From contig NZ_QUHV01000005.1 of assembly GCF_003479805.1 (NCBI RefSeq), forward strand, positions 83,884 to 147,883: a stretch of DNA of 64,000 bases, read 5' to 3'. Position numbers and translations under genes: made by a program. The notes beneath the pieces were generated by a model. That model was given only the letters and a program-made list of their open reading frames with translations. It searched no databases and was not told the origin of the DNA. Below, piece by piece: positions 20,259 to 29,926 of this stretch; position 1 is the first letter of the stretch, and each line of letters starts with the position of its first letter. Origin of the DNA: Collinsella sp. AF08-23 (GTDB lineage: Bacteria; Actinomycetota; Coriobacteriia; Coriobacteriales; Coriobacteriaceae).

Positions 20259-22142
20259 CTACTCGGCGTATGAAAACGTCGTGACGTCGAACATGCCCTC
20301 GGGGCGAATGCGCAGGGTGGGGATAACCGGCAGCGGCAGGAAGATCATGCCCATGATGGGATCGAGCGGAGGCTCGATGCCCATTGCGCGCCCGGCCTCC
20401 ATGAAGGCGTCGTGCTCGCGTGCGACCTCCTCGGCCGTCTTGTCGCTCATAAGACCACCGAGCGGCAGGTCGATCTTGGCCCTGACCTCGCCATCTTGCA
20501 CGAGGACGAAGCCGCCGGAGCCCACCGCGCGCACGGCTGCGAGCATGTCAGCGGGGTCATCGCCCACCACGCAGACGTTATGGGAGTCGTGGCCGATGGT
20601 GCTCGCGATGGCGCCCCGGATGGCAAAACCGCGCACCCAGCCCTGCCCGATGTGCCTGCCCGCGAGCCCCGTGCCCGCCGCGCCATCGCCGTCGGCACCT
20701 GAGAGCTGTGCCTCGACCCCGCGGCCGTGACGCTCGATGAGCATGATGCGGCGGAGGCCCTCGGCGGTCTCGGGTCGTGCCATTCCCGTGACGGCGTTAC
20801 CGGGGATCACGTCGATGACGGCTTCACCGGGGCGGAATTTGTAGGAGAAGACATCGAGCGAGAGCTCGGGCAGTTGGACGGAGTCACGCAGGCGCCCCTC
20901 GAGCTTGTCGAGGCCGGGTCGCGAGTCGACCGGCGCGATGGAGCCCACGAAGGCACCATCCTCGGCGAGGAGCTCGCCCGCAACGTATACGCGATGTGGG
21001 GCACCCTCAAACGCAAGGTTGTCGAGCAGCAGGACGTCCGCGCGCTTGCCCGGAGCGATGGCGCCGCGACGGTCGAAGGCGCACAGCGCGCCGTGGTCGA
21101 GACCGAAGACGTCCGCCGTGGAGAGCGTCGCCATGGAGATGGCAACCACCGGGTCGATACCCGCCTCGACAGCGACGCGGCACGCATTGTCGATCATGCC
21201 GACGTTGAGGGCGTCCGAGGGGGCGCGATCGTCCGTGGCGAAGCAGCAGCGGCGCGCGAGCGCGGGGTTCTCGACGATGAGCGGGGCGAGATTCGCGAGG
21301 TCGTGACTGCAGGTGCCCTCGCGAAGCATCACGTACATACCGCGGGAGAGCTCGTCGAGGGCCTCCTCGACGCCCGTGTTCTCGTGGTCGGCGATGATGC
21401 CCGCGGCGACGTAGGCGTTGAGGTCGTTGCCGCACGCCATGGGCGCATGGCCGTCCACCTGGCCGGATGCGGTCTTCGCGCCCACCGCGATGCGGCGGCA
21501 GGTCTCCTCGTCCGCACCGTACACGCCGGGCAGGTTCATCATCTCGCCCAAGCCGAAGATCGCACCGTGATACTCGTTCATAAAGGCTTCCATGTCCGCC
21601 GCGGTGATCGCGGCTCCGGCCTGCTCGTCAGGCAGGGCGGGTACGCAGGAGGGCATCATGAACTTGATGTCGAGCGGCGCACGGGAGGCGTCCTCGATCA
21701 TGAACGCAAGGCCCTCGAGGCCGCATACGTTGGCGATCTCGTGGCTGTCGGCGATGGCGGTGGTGGTGCCCCGGGTGAGCGCCATGCGGGCGTACTCGGA
21801 CGGGCGAATGTTGGAGCTCTCGATGTGCAGGTGGCCGTCGATGAAACCGGGGGCGAGGTAGCGGCCCTCGCAATCGACGACGCGGGCGGCCTCCCAGGCG
21901 GGAACGGACGCGTCTGCGCAGTCGCGCCCCTCGAACAGGACGCCCGCGATGCAGCCGCATGTAACCGCGACCTGACCGCGCGCCACGCGCAAACGGTACA
22001 CGTCGACGATCTGCGCGTTCACGAACACCGTGTCCGCCGGCACGCGACCCTCCGCCGTGTCGATGAGAGCCTGCATCAATTTGACCAGATTGGGTTCCAT
22101 ATCCTTGGCACCGCCCTTCATGTGAGCCGTCATTTCATCCAT
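20259..22142 (-). CDS. ade: Adenine deaminase
   Basis: About 627 residues of the amidohydrolase-type adenine deaminase (AdeC). Visible features are PGFIDGHLHIESSNI with metal-binding His residues, ADSHEIANVCG, GEMMNLPGV, FATDDRAPSD and the C-terminal GHDSHNVCVVGDDPADM. It converts adenine to hypoxanthine in purine salvage. The start is uncertain: ATG at 22142 (MDEMTAHM), 22133 or 22122 are possible and none has a strong ribosome site. The family normally begins close to EPNLVKLMQALIDTAEGR. Confidence 0.92.
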   Translation of the reverse strand: MDEMTAHMKGGAKDMEPNLVKLMQALIDTAEGRVPADTVFVNAQIVDVYRLRVARGQVAVTCGCIAGVLFEGRDCADASVPAWEAARVVDCEGRYLAPGFIDGHLHIESSNIRPSEYARMALTRGTTTAIADSHEIANVCGLEGLAFMIEDASRAPLDIKFMMPSCVPALPDEQAGAAITAADMEAFMNEYHGAIFGLGEMMNLPGVYGADEETCRRIAVGAKTASGQVDGHAPMACGNDLNAYVAAGIIADHENTGVEEALDELSRGMYVMLREGTCSHDLANLAPLIVENPALARRCCFATDDRAPSDALNVGMIDNACRVAVEAGIDPVVAISMATLSTADVFGLDHGALCAFDRRGAIAPGKRADVLLLDNLAFEGAPHRVYVAGELLAEDGAFVGSIAPVDSRPGLDKLEGRLRDSVQLPELSLDVFSYKFRPGEAVIDVIPGNAVTGMARPETAEGLRRIMLIERHGRGVEAQLSGADGDGAAGTGLAGRHIGQGWVRGFAIRGAIASTIGHDSHNVCVVGDDPADMLAAVRAVGSGGFVLVQDGEVRAKIDLPLGGLMSDKTAEEVAREHDAFMEAGRAMGIEPPLDPIMGMIFLPLPVIPTLRIRPEGMFDVTTFSYAE

Positions 22143-22461
22143 GGTACCCAATGCGGCAGCCGAACCGATGCGAAAGGAGCGTTGCCTTTTTGGTCGTGGC
22201 CCCTTCACGGCTGATCGCAGGCGCAGCCTTTCCGCGAGCGAGCGCATCGGGAAACCGCTCCTGAATGGGGTTCGTTTCGCAAGGGCACCCAAACGCTTAT
22301 CAAAACAAAAGGTCGACCGAGAAAACCGGTCGACCTTTCTTCAATATCCGGATACCGGATGCGAGCGCGGACGAAGGGCGCCTCGACGCTATTGCGGTCC
22401 AAAGGACGTACAGGCGCCGCCGCCATCCGAGGACAGGGAGTCGTACACGCAGGGGCACGCC
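22143..22461. other. Intergenic region between tyrS and ade
   Basis: 319 bases with no gene. It holds the tyrS terminator (22303-22338) and, at about 22380-22419, a weaker hairpin with outer arms GGCGCCT/AGGCGCC and inner GGTCC/GGAC. No convincing ade promoter was found. Confidence 0.5.
22303..22338 (-). terminator. tyrS terminator, possibly bidirectional
   Basis: Nine-pair stem GGTCGACCG/CGGTCGACC with a seven-base loop. On the minus strand it is followed by TTTTGTTTTG; on the plus strand by TTTCTT. It lies about 125 bases after the tyrS stop. Confidence 0.85.
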
Positions 22462-23676
22462 CTACGCCAGGCGGGCGAAGTGGCGCTTGCCAACCTGCAG
22501 GATCGTGCCGGGCTTGAGGGAGGCCGGGTCCACGTTGTAGGTCTTGGGCGAGACCGGCTCGCCGTCGAGCTTGACGCCGCCGCCGTCGATGTCGCGACGG
22601 GCCTGGCCGGCGCTCGGGACCAGACCGGCGGCCTGGAGCACGGCGGGCAGGTACACGAGGCCCTCATCGTTCACCGCGATCTCGACCGCGACCTCTGCTA
22701 TGTCGGTGGGCATGTCGCGATTCTTGTGCACGCGATCGAACTCGGCCTCGGCCTCGACCGCGGCCTCGGCGCTGTGGTACGTGGTCACCAGGTCGCGGCC
22801 GAGCGCGCGCTTGAGCTCGTAGGGGTTGGCGGAACCGTCGGCCAAGGCGGCGTCGATCTTATCGACCTCGGCCGGCGCGAGCGAGCTTGCCAGACGGTAG
22901 TACTTGCCAATCATCTCGTCCGGGATGGACATCGTCTTGCCGAACATGTCCGCGGGGGCGTCGGTGAGGCCGATGTAGTTGCCATAGGACTTGGACATCT
23001 TACGGGTGCCGTCGGTGCCCTCGAGCAGCGGCATAGTGAGCGCGATCTGCGGCTCCATACCCATCTTCTCCATGAGCTCACGGCCGGCGAGCAGGTTGAA
23101 AAGCTGGTCGTTGCCGCCCATCTCCACGTCCGCCTCGATCTTGACCGAGTCGTAGGCCTGCATGATCGGGTACAGGAACTCGTGCAGGGCGATGGGGGTC
23201 TGGGACTGGTAGCGCTTGGTGAAGTCGTCGCGCTCGAGAATGCGGGCGACGGTGAACTTGGACGCGATTGAGAGGAGCTCCTTCAGGCCCATGGGGAACA
23301 TCCAGTCGCCGTTGTGGACGATGGTCGTCTTCTCGGGGTCGAGGATCTTCATCGCCTGGGAGACGTAAGTCGCGGCGTTGGCCTCGACCTCCTCCTGGGT
23401 GAGCTGCGGGCGCGTGGAGTTCTTGCCGGACGGGTCGCCGATAGTGGCGGTGCCGTTGCCGATGATGAGGGTCACGCGGTGGCCGAGGTCCTGGAACTGG
23501 CGCATCTTGCGCAGCGGGACGGCGTGGCCGAGATGCAGGTCGGGGCTGGTGGGGTCGACGCCGAGCTTGATGTTGAGCGGGACGCCGCGCTCGAGCTTCT
23601 TCTTGAGGTCCGCCTCGGGCACGATCTTGGCGGCGCCGGAGGTGATGATGCGCATCTGCTCGTCTACGGGCAACAT
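22462..23676 (-). CDS. tyrS: Tyrosyl-tRNA synthetase
   Basis: 404 residues, class I synthetase with HLGH near residue 48, KMSKS later in the Rossmann fold, and a C-terminal S4 RNA-binding domain (AGQARRDIDGGGVKLDGE). It charges tRNA-Tyr. The ATG at 23676 has AGAAAGG upstream; an ATG eight codons earlier is also possible. No T-box leader precedes it. Confidence 0.96.
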   Translation of the reverse strand: MLPVDEQMRIITSGAAKIVPEADLKKKLERGVPLNIKLGVDPTSPDLHLGHAVPLRKMRQFQDLGHRVTLIIGNGTATIGDPSGKNSTRPQLTQEEVEANAATYVSQAMKILDPEKTTIVHNGDWMFPMGLKELLSIASKFTVARILERDDFTKRYQSQTPIALHEFLYPIMQAYDSVKIEADVEMGGNDQLFNLLAGRELMEKMGMEPQIALTMPLLEGTDGTRKMSKSYGNYIGLTDAPADMFGKTMSIPDEMIGKYYRLASSLAPAEVDKIDAALADGSANPYELKRALGRDLVTTYHSAEAAVEAEAEFDRVHKNRDMPTDIAEVAVEIAVNDEGLVYLPAVLQAAGLVPSAGQARRDIDGGGVKLDGEPVSPKTYNVDPASLKPGTILQVGKRHFARLA

Positions 23677-23789
23677 AGGTGCACCTTTCTGCAAGGTCAT
23701 AGCACCCTCGCCACGTGCCGGCGGGAACTCGCGCGGACGGGCGGTGCTGGGGAACGACATATGGGCATTAGTGTAACGCAGAACCGCCC

Positions 23790-25886
23790 TCAGCGGTACA
23801 GCCGCGTCCTCCCCCGCTCGTCCACGCGCACCGCAAGACGGGCATCGGAGGCATTTCGGTCGAGCTCCACCAAAAAGCGATCGCCGCGCTTGCTCGCCAG
23901 GCGCCGGGAACACGTCGCGCATGCACCATCGCAGGGTCCCTCGGCAGTAAGTACGCAATGCTCCATGACCATCAGCGGAGTCGATCCGCTTGCGACCCGC
24001 GCAACGGGAACAGACACACCTGCAAGGCGGGCGGCATTCTGCACGCCGACAACATTTTCATCGGAAAGCTCCTCGGGCAACCAGATACGACGAGCGCCCA
24101 AACCCTGTAGGACGCGCGCCGTTTGTGCGTTCCACACATTGAGCGGCGGTGCGACCTCCCACGCAACTGCCGCCTCGCACGCAGCGTCGACTTGCCCGAT
24201 GTTGCGACAGAGTAAGGCGTCGGCCTCGCCACGCGCAACCGCCGCGCATGCCTCGACCACGAACGGTATGTCCCCCGCTCGGCAGACCTCACCCAAATCG
24301 ATGACGCCATCGAGCTCGCCTGCTTCGCGCACGGCATCCCCAGTTCCTTCCGCGGCTCCTCCCGCGGCTCTCGCCCCCTCGGCTCCTCCCGCAGCCCCGA
24401 GAGTTAACTCTCGATGAGCAAAATCGTTCATTTGCGCGCAATCGTGCCGCGAGAGTTCACTCTCGCGGACAGGTCGCCGCTCCGCCGGGGACAGATGCGG
24501 CGACTTACGGCGCGCGTGGGCGAATCGGCCTCCGTCGTCCAGACGCCCATCCCCCTCACACGGCTCCGTAAGGGCCGAGCCCAACGAGAGTTCCTCGTCT
24601 CGCACGATATCGACGGCGGCACGCGAGGCAGCAACCAGCGCAGCAGACCTAACCAGGTGAACCGCGCTGCCCACCTCGACTTTGCGCTTGCATCGCACGA
24701 ACGCGCGGTCTTGGGCGCCCACGTTGGCCGGGCACGGGACGATCGGCCAGCGCTTGGGCACGTCGGCAGGGGCATTGGCACCTGGGGTCGAGCAAATCTC
24801 CAACATATCCCCGGCTGCGACCTCGCGGGTAAATCTCACCCATGCGCCCTCGTATCCGGGTTCATCTACGATGCCCACCTCAAGACCCTGGTTGATGGCG
24901 CGCTCTACGCTCATAAGCCCAGCCCCCGTCGCGGTGTGACCTCCACGCAGGTAGCCATCGGTGAATCCGCGATTGAACGACCGTGCGAGCCGTGCCTCCA
25001 ACTCGTCCAGCTCGCACTCATCGAGCTCGACCCCGGCGAGCGCGGCATCGAGCGCCTCACGATAACAGCCCACGACGTTGTACACGTAATCGGGCCCCTT
25101 CATGCGACCCTCGATCTTAAGGGACGCGACTCCGGCGCCAACCAGCGCGGAAACATGACGGATCCCCAGGTAATCACGCGGGCACAGCAGGCGGTCGCCC
25201 TGTGCGGCGGAGCGTCCGGCGCCCCTCGCCTCGGAAACGTCCCGCTCCCACGCCCCGCCCGCGAGCAGACGGCCCTCATCGTCCTCAAGCGCATAGGCCA
25301 GACGACAGGGCTGGGTGCAGTCCCCGCGGTTGGCCGAACGCCCGCGCATGAGAGCCGAATAGGAGCACGCGCCCGAATAACAGATGCAGATGGCGCCATG
25401 ACAGAACGCCTCGATGGGCGTTCCCCCAGCGCAAAGACCCGCGAGCTCCGCCAAGGACAATTCGCGCGCGCACGTCACGCGTGACACTCCCAGCTCGCGC
25501 ACGGCAAGGCGGACGGCACCAACGGACTGCGCGCCCGTCTGCGTGGACAAGTGGAGCTCCACGCCGGGCAGCTCGCGATGAATGAGGTCGCACAGACCCA
25601 CATCGGCGACGATCAGCGCATCGGCGCCCGCGTCAAGCGCGGCCGACGCAAGCTCCAGCGCAGAAGCGAGTTCGTCATCGTGCATGCAGACGTTCAGGGC
25701 CACATAAACACGTGAGCCATGTGCGTGGGCGAGGGCGCAGCCGCGCGAAAGCTCGGAGAGCGAGAACCCGCCGTTCGCCGCACGCGCATTAAAGGAGCCG
25801 AGCCCCACGTACACGGCATCCGCCCCCGCCGCAATCGCCGCTCGAAACGCATCCGGCGTGCCCGCCGGAGCCAGCAACTCGACCAT
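23790..25886 (-). CDS. Peptidase U32 family protein (first paralogue)
   Basis: 698 residues. The U32 signature is complete (about 159-195): EAFCHGAICICYSGACSYS followed by RGRSANRGDCTQPCRL, with the cysteines that hold an iron-sulfur cluster in RNA-hydroxylating members such as RlhA and TrhP. A Cys-rich C-terminal segment (about 655-670) follows an Ala/Gly/Glu linker. Characterised members modify rRNA or tRNA rather than cut protein. A second, longer paralogue lies at 42734-45292. GGAGG lies nine bases before the ATG. The stop codon is TGA, rare here. Confidence 0.9.
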   Translation of the reverse strand: MVELLAPAGTPDAFRAAIAAGADAVYVGLGSFNARAANGGFSLSELSRGCALAHAHGSRVYVALNVCMHDDELASALELASAALDAGADALIVADVGLCDLIHRELPGVELHLSTQTGAQSVGAVRLAVRELGVSRVTCARELSLAELAGLCAGGTPIEAFCHGAICICYSGACSYSALMRGRSANRGDCTQPCRLAYALEDDEGRLLAGGAWERDVSEARGAGRSAAQGDRLLCPRDYLGIRHVSALVGAGVASLKIEGRMKGPDYVYNVVGCYREALDAALAGVELDECELDELEARLARSFNRGFTDGYLRGGHTATGAGLMSVERAINQGLEVGIVDEPGYEGAWVRFTREVAAGDMLEICSTPGANAPADVPKRWPIVPCPANVGAQDRAFVRCKRKVEVGSAVHLVRSAALVAASRAAVDIVRDEELSLGSALTEPCEGDGRLDDGGRFAHARRKSPHLSPAERRPVRESELSRHDCAQMNDFAHRELTLGAAGGAEGARAAGGAAEGTGDAVREAGELDGVIDLGEVCRAGDIPFVVEACAAVARGEADALLCRNIGQVDAACEAAVAWEVAPPLNVWNAQTARVLQGLGARRIWLPEELSDENVVGVQNAARLAGVSVPVARVASGSTPLMVMEHCVLTAEGPCDGACATCSRRLASKRGDRFLVELDRNASDARLAVRVDERGRTRLYR

Positions 25887-26067
25887 ACTCGATGCCTCCC
25901 CTCTCACGCGCCCCATCAACCTGTACGGCGCAATCTGAACGCTCCAACGTGTTTTTCGCATTGAGTAAGGATACCCGAGCGGACGTCTGCGCTGCTTGCG
26001 CTATCGTATGAATATCTATGTGTTACGGCTTTTGGGCACGCGCCCACCTGTATATGGGAGGTCGTTT

Positions 26068-28278
26068 ATGGGTCATCGACAGCGCTACGCGCGCAGCCGC
26101 GCAAAAACGCACGCCGTCCCCGTCATCCTCGTCTCCGCTCTCGGCTTTTTGCTCGTGGCGGGCATCGCGTTCGGCATTGGCATGATCGGTAACGTGAACC
26201 GCTGGCTCTCCGATCTTCCCGACTACACGAATGCCGACGAGTACCTCGTGAGCGAGCCCACGCACATCCTTGACGCCGCGGGCAACGAGATCGCCGAGTT
26301 CTTTGTCCAGAACCGCGAGAGCGTCACCGCCGACCAGGTATCGCCGTGGGTTCTCCAGGGCACCGTCGACGTTGAGGACGAGCGCTTTTACGAGCATCCG
26401 GGCGTCGATATCATCGGCATCGGCCGCGCTGTGCTCGCGCAGCTCACCGGTCGCTCCGAGGGCGCCTCGACCATCACCCAGCAGCTCGTGCGTAATACCA
26501 TCCTCTCGGAGGAGCAATTCGACCAGACCATCGAGCGTAAGGTGCGCGAGGCCTACATCGCCCTCGAAATGGAAAAGATCTATTCCAAAGACGAGATCTT
26601 GATGATGTACCTCAACTGCATCTACTACGGCCACGGAGCCTACGGCATCCAAGCCGCCTCACAAACGTACCTCTCCAAAAACGCGAGTGACCTCACGCTC
26701 GCCGAAGCAGCCCTACTCATCGGCCTACCCAACTCGCCCTCATACTACGACCCCACCGTTAATCCAGACGTCGCCGTCGAGCGACGCAACAAGGTGTTGG
26801 GCAACATGCTCCGCCTGGGCACCATCACCCAAGAAGAATACGACGCCGCCGTGGCCGAGCCGCTCGCGCTCAACGTGACCGAGGTCTCCGAGTCCGGCAT
26901 CAACGTCTTCTCACAGCCGTACTTTGTCGACTACGTCAAAACCCTCCTTCAAGAGGAGTTCTCGACCGACGTCCTGTTCAAAGGCGGTCTCACCGTCAAG
27001 ACGACGCTCGACCCCGCGGTGCAGCAGGCCGCTGAGACCGCCGCGGTGGAGAACATCAACAAGTACCCCGCCGCCGCACGCGACGCCAAGGACCTCGACA
27101 TCGGCATGACGGTCATCGACCCTAAGACCGGGTACATCAAGGCGATGGTTGGCGGGCGCGATTACAACCGCGTCGAGGACGACGGCAGCGTCCTCCACAT
27201 CAACCATGCGACTTCGCGCAACCAGCCCGGCTCATCGTTCAAGACGTTCACGCTCGCCACCGCCATCGAGATGGGCATGAACCCCAACATCACGATCAAC
27301 TGCAACTCGCCGCTCACCTGGAAGATCGCCGGGCAGGCAGATTACGTGGCGCAAAACTACGGCAACCAGAGCATGGGCTACATCTCGCTCGCCCGCGCGA
27401 CCGAGCTCTCGTCCAACACCGGCTACCTGCAGGTAGCAGAGACCATCGGCAACCAGAACATCATCGCCATGTGCAAGAAGCTTGGGCTCGACACCTCCGA
27501 GATGAACGATGTCCTGTCCATGACCCTTGGTACGGGCAGTTTCTCCACCGTTGAGATGGCATCCGCCTACGCCGTCTTCGCGAACGGTGGCTACTATCGT
27601 GAGCCCGTCGCGATCTCCGAGATCGTGGGGCGCGGCGGCAAAACCGTGTACAAGCACGAAGACGCTGGCAAGCAGGTCATTTCCGCTGGAGTGGCCGCAG
27701 CCGTGACCGATGTCCTCGAGGGCGTCATGACCAACGGCCTGGGCGCTCCTGGCAACCCGTACATGAACCAGCCCGTCGCCGGTAAGACCGGTACGGCCGG
27801 CACCGCGGACACCGCAACCAACCTGTGGTTTGTGGGCTACACCCCGCAGTATGCCACCGCAATCTGGGTGGGCGGCTACAACGGCACCGTCGACCTCGGT
27901 TCCCTTATGGGCAACCAGATGACGCTCCCGGTGTTCAAGAGCCTGATGCAACAGATTCTGAACGGGCTTGCTCGCGAGGAGTTCCCCACCGGAGAAACAC
28001 CCACCTACAAGAAGGACTCCGAGTGGAAGTTCTCCAAGACCAACCCCAAGGGCGAAGACGAGGACGAGGAAAAGGAAGAGGAGACGACGGAGGAAACCGA
28101 ACAGCAGCAGACCACGACGCCCACGCCGGAGCAGCCGACCACGCCTCAGGAGCCCACGACGCCTACTCCGGAACCCGAGCCTGAGCCCACGCCCGAACCC
28201 GAGCCTGAGGTGCCCGACGGCGGCACCACCGGTGGCGGTACAACGGGCGGCGGACAAACCACGACGCCAACCGCATAG
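26068..28278 (+). CDS. Class A penicillin-binding protein (PBP1a-like)
   Basis: 736 residues: a short cytoplasmic N terminus, one membrane anchor (about 16-41), glycosyltransferase domain with EDERFYEHPG (about 103-112) and GASTITQQLVRN (about 132-143), then a transpeptidase domain with SSFK (active Ser at about 389), SSN (about 448-450) and KTG (573-575). It polymerises and cross-links peptidoglycan. The C terminus is an acidic then Pro/Thr/Glu/Gly-rich tail of about 75 residues, probably threading the wall. GGGAGG precedes the ATG at 26068. Confidence 0.95.
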   Translation: MGHRQRYARSRAKTHAVPVILVSALGFLLVAGIAFGIGMIGNVNRWLSDLPDYTNADEYLVSEPTHILDAAGNEIAEFFVQNRESVTADQVSPWVLQGTVDVEDERFYEHPGVDIIGIGRAVLAQLTGRSEGASTITQQLVRNTILSEEQFDQTIERKVREAYIALEMEKIYSKDEILMMYLNCIYYGHGAYGIQAASQTYLSKNASDLTLAEAALLIGLPNSPSYYDPTVNPDVAVERRNKVLGNMLRLGTITQEEYDAAVAEPLALNVTEVSESGINVFSQPYFVDYVKTLLQEEFSTDVLFKGGLTVKTTLDPAVQQAAETAAVENINKYPAAARDAKDLDIGMTVIDPKTGYIKAMVGGRDYNRVEDDGSVLHINHATSRNQPGSSFKTFTLATAIEMGMNPNITINCNSPLTWKIAGQADYVAQNYGNQSMGYISLARATELSSNTGYLQVAETIGNQNIIAMCKKLGLDTSEMNDVLSMTLGTGSFSTVEMASAYAVFANGGYYREPVAISEIVGRGGKTVYKHEDAGKQVISAGVAAAVTDVLEGVMTNGLGAPGNPYMNQPVAGKTGTAGTADTATNLWFVGYTPQYATAIWVGGYNGTVDLGSLMGNQMTLPVFKSLMQQILNGLAREEFPTGETPTYKKDSEWKFSKTNPKGEDEDEEKEEETTEETEQQQTTTPTPEQPTTPQEPTTPTPEPEPEPTPEPEPEVPDGGTTGGGTTGGGQTTTPTA

Positions 28279-28291
28279 GAGACAGCCATAC

Positions 28292-28326
28292 AAAAACCCT
28301 CGTCCATAGGGACGAGGGTTTTTCTT
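28292..28326 (+). terminator. PBP terminator
   Basis: Plus-strand stem AAACCCTCGTC/GACGAGGGTTT with a five-base loop followed by TTTTTCTTTTT, 14 bases past the PBP stop. It also faces the convergent argR transcript. Confidence 0.9.
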
Positions 28327-28345
28327 TTTGGAGTCTCATGCTCCC

Positions 28346-28441
28346 CTATCGATGCAAGCGACGCCAGTACGCCACCAGCAACAAAACAAGCACAATGGGC
28401 AACGTGATGAGTAAGGCGAACAGGAGCATATGGATTACCAT
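28346..28441 (-). CDS. Small single-span membrane protein downstream of argR
   Basis: A 31-residue open frame, MVIHMLLFALLITLP at the start, a continuous hydrophobic helix of about 20 residues, and a basic end WRRLHR. It starts five bases after the argR stop (TGA, then GCCCG, then ATG), so it is probably translated by coupling from argR. The positive C terminus predicts the N terminus outside. I do not recognise a family. Being short, it could be chance, but the hydrophobic-then-basic pattern and tight spacing favour a real gene. Confidence 0.5.
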   Translation of the reverse strand: MVIHMLLFALLITLPIVLVLLLVAYWRRLHR

Positions 28442-28446
28442 CGGGC

Positions 28447-28884
28447 TCACTTGCGCACGCTCCTCAGCTTGGAGATCATCGCCTCAAACGTCTCTCCGTC
28501 CAACGGCGTCTGCGTGATGACGAGAATCGTGTCGTTTCCAGCCAGCGAGCCGAGAACATCGGGCAGCTCGGCGGCATCGATTGCCGCGGCGATGCCCAGG
28601 GCGGTACCGGGCTGCGCCTTGATGATGACGAGGTTCTCCGTGCGCTGAACGCCAACCACGAGCTCAGAGACCATACGTTGCAGATGTAGATCCTCCGCAA
28701 GGACGTACATGCCCTCGGGCAGCTTACGAAGCCCCATGTCGGCGATATCGCGCGAGACGGTCGCCTGCGTGCAATCGAACCCACGCGCTTTAAGCTCGTC
28801 CACGAGCACGCGCTGAGTGCGCACGTCCTCAGTTCGGACGATCTCTCGAATAGCATCTTGGCGGCCATTGCGTTTTTTGGCCAT
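28447..28884 (-). CDS. argR: Arginine repressor ArgR
   Basis: 145 residues from the ATG at 28884, with GGAG just upstream; a start at 28896 would add four residues. The N-terminal winged helix contains RGFDCTQATVSRDIADMGLRK, and the C-terminal hexamerisation and arginine-binding part contains GTALGIAAAID and AGNDTILVI. It represses arginine synthesis genes when arginine is bound. No arg genes are nearby; it follows truA. Confidence 0.95.
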   Translation of the reverse strand: MAKKRNGRQDAIREIVRTEDVRTQRVLVDELKARGFDCTQATVSRDIADMGLRKLPEGMYVLAEDLHLQRMVSELVVGVQRTENLVIIKAQPGTALGIAAAIDAAELPDVLGSLAGNDTILVITQTPLDGETFEAMISKLRSVRK

Positions 28885-28896
28885 GTTCTCCACCAT

Positions 28897-29037
28897 TCCC
28901 TAGCGGTTCCCCACATTTCGAGTACAGCATACCGCCGAATCTCTTTAAAACGGATTAGCAGGCATCACGCTATCTAATTGAAACATTTTTGCATAGAACA
29001 GGCAAATGCAATCATATATGTGCATATTGAAGCATTT
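28897..29037 (-). promoter_or_regulatory. A/T-rich argR upstream region with a direct repeat
   Basis: 141 bases, far more A/T-rich than its surroundings. On the plus strand TTGAAACATTTTTGC (about 28978) and TTGAAGCATTTTTAC (about 29027) form a near-direct repeat about 49 bases apart. ArgR often represses its own gene through A/T-rich boxes, so these may be operator sites. No match to a defined ARG box was proven. Confidence 0.4.
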
Positions 29038-29883
29038 TTACGGGCAGGCCGTCAAAGCTCCATCGTCATATGCCACGTCCATAAAGCACAAACCACGCGC
29101 AGGAGCAGTAGGGCCCGCCGCCCGACGATCGCACGCTGTAATCACCTCTAAAACCCACTCCGGATCTCGACGACCCGCGCCGACTTCAACGAGGGTCCCA
29201 ACGATCGTCCTGACCATGGAATGCAGGAACGCATTACCCGTGATGGTAAAGGCTATGTGCTCCTCACCCAGCGCGCCCTCCCTTTCGAAGGAGACCTCAA
29301 TCACGTTGCGACACGTGGGCTTGCCGATGGCGGAAGACATCTTGCAGAAGCTCTTGAAGTCATGCTCCCCCACCAAATACGAAGCGCCGCACTCCATCGC
29401 CTCGACATCCAAGGGCAGTCGATGCCACCAAGTCACCTTGCGCGTGAGCAGCGGCGGTGCGTCGCCCGTAGCTATGCGATAGGTATAGGTTCGAGCACGC
29501 GCGTCAAAGCGAGCCGAGAAGCCGGAGGAGGCATGAAACACCCTACCAAGCGCTATGTCATCGGGGAGCAAGGCCGCCATCGCGCGCATCCACCGTCGAT
29601 GCTCGATGGCCAACTCATCATGGTGTGCGGGGACGCTCACGTACTGCGCTATGGCGTGAACACCTGCATCGGTGCGACCGGCACACGTGAGGTCGATAGG
29701 ACGGCGTAAAAAGGTCTCGAGCGCGCAGCGGACCTCCCCTGCGACCGTCCTAAGCCCCGGTTGCTCGGCAAACCCGGAGAAGCCGGCGCCATCGTAGCCC
29801 AGCCGAAACACCAAGGTGCCGTCGAGCACCTCCGGTTCGAAATAGGACGGCGCGCCCACGCGCATATCGTCTGTTTGGGCCAC
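29038..29883 (-). CDS. truA: tRNA pseudouridine synthase A
   Basis: 281 residues with the TruA catalytic motif AGRTDAGVHA (Asp nucleophile), RTYTYRI, and TGNAFLHSMVRTIVGTLVEVG. It makes pseudouridine at positions 38-40 of tRNA anticodon stems. It starts with GTG preceded by AAGGAGGCTTCA, 43 bases after the ECF transporter stop. The order rplQ, ECF module, truA is conserved in many Gram-positive bacteria. Confidence 0.96.
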   Translation of the reverse strand: MAQTDDMRVGAPSYFEPEVLDGTLVFRLGYDGAGFSGFAEQPGLRTVAGEVRCALETFLRRPIDLTCAGRTDAGVHAIAQYVSVPAHHDELAIEHRRWMRAMAALLPDDIALGRVFHASSGFSARFDARARTYTYRIATGDAPPLLTRKVTWWHRLPLDVEAMECGASYLVGEHDFKSFCKMSSAIGKPTCRNVIEVSFEREGALGEEHIAFTITGNAFLHSMVRTIVGTLVEVGAGRRDPEWVLEVITACDRRAAGPTAPARGLCFMDVAYDDGALTACP

Positions 29884-29926
29884 TGAAGCCTCCTTATTGC
29901 AATCTTTCGTGCCTATGCTACCAAAA

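Noticed and set aside
20727..22214. A 495-codon open frame antisense to adenine deaminase
   Set aside because: Adenine deaminase motifs on the minus strand are complete; the other frame has low-complexity Asp/Gly/Ala composition only.
28068..28270. Repetitive DNA at the end of the PBP gene as a separate repeat element
   Set aside because: It encodes the in-frame Glu/Pro/Thr/Gly-rich tail common in such proteins and is better described as part of that gene.
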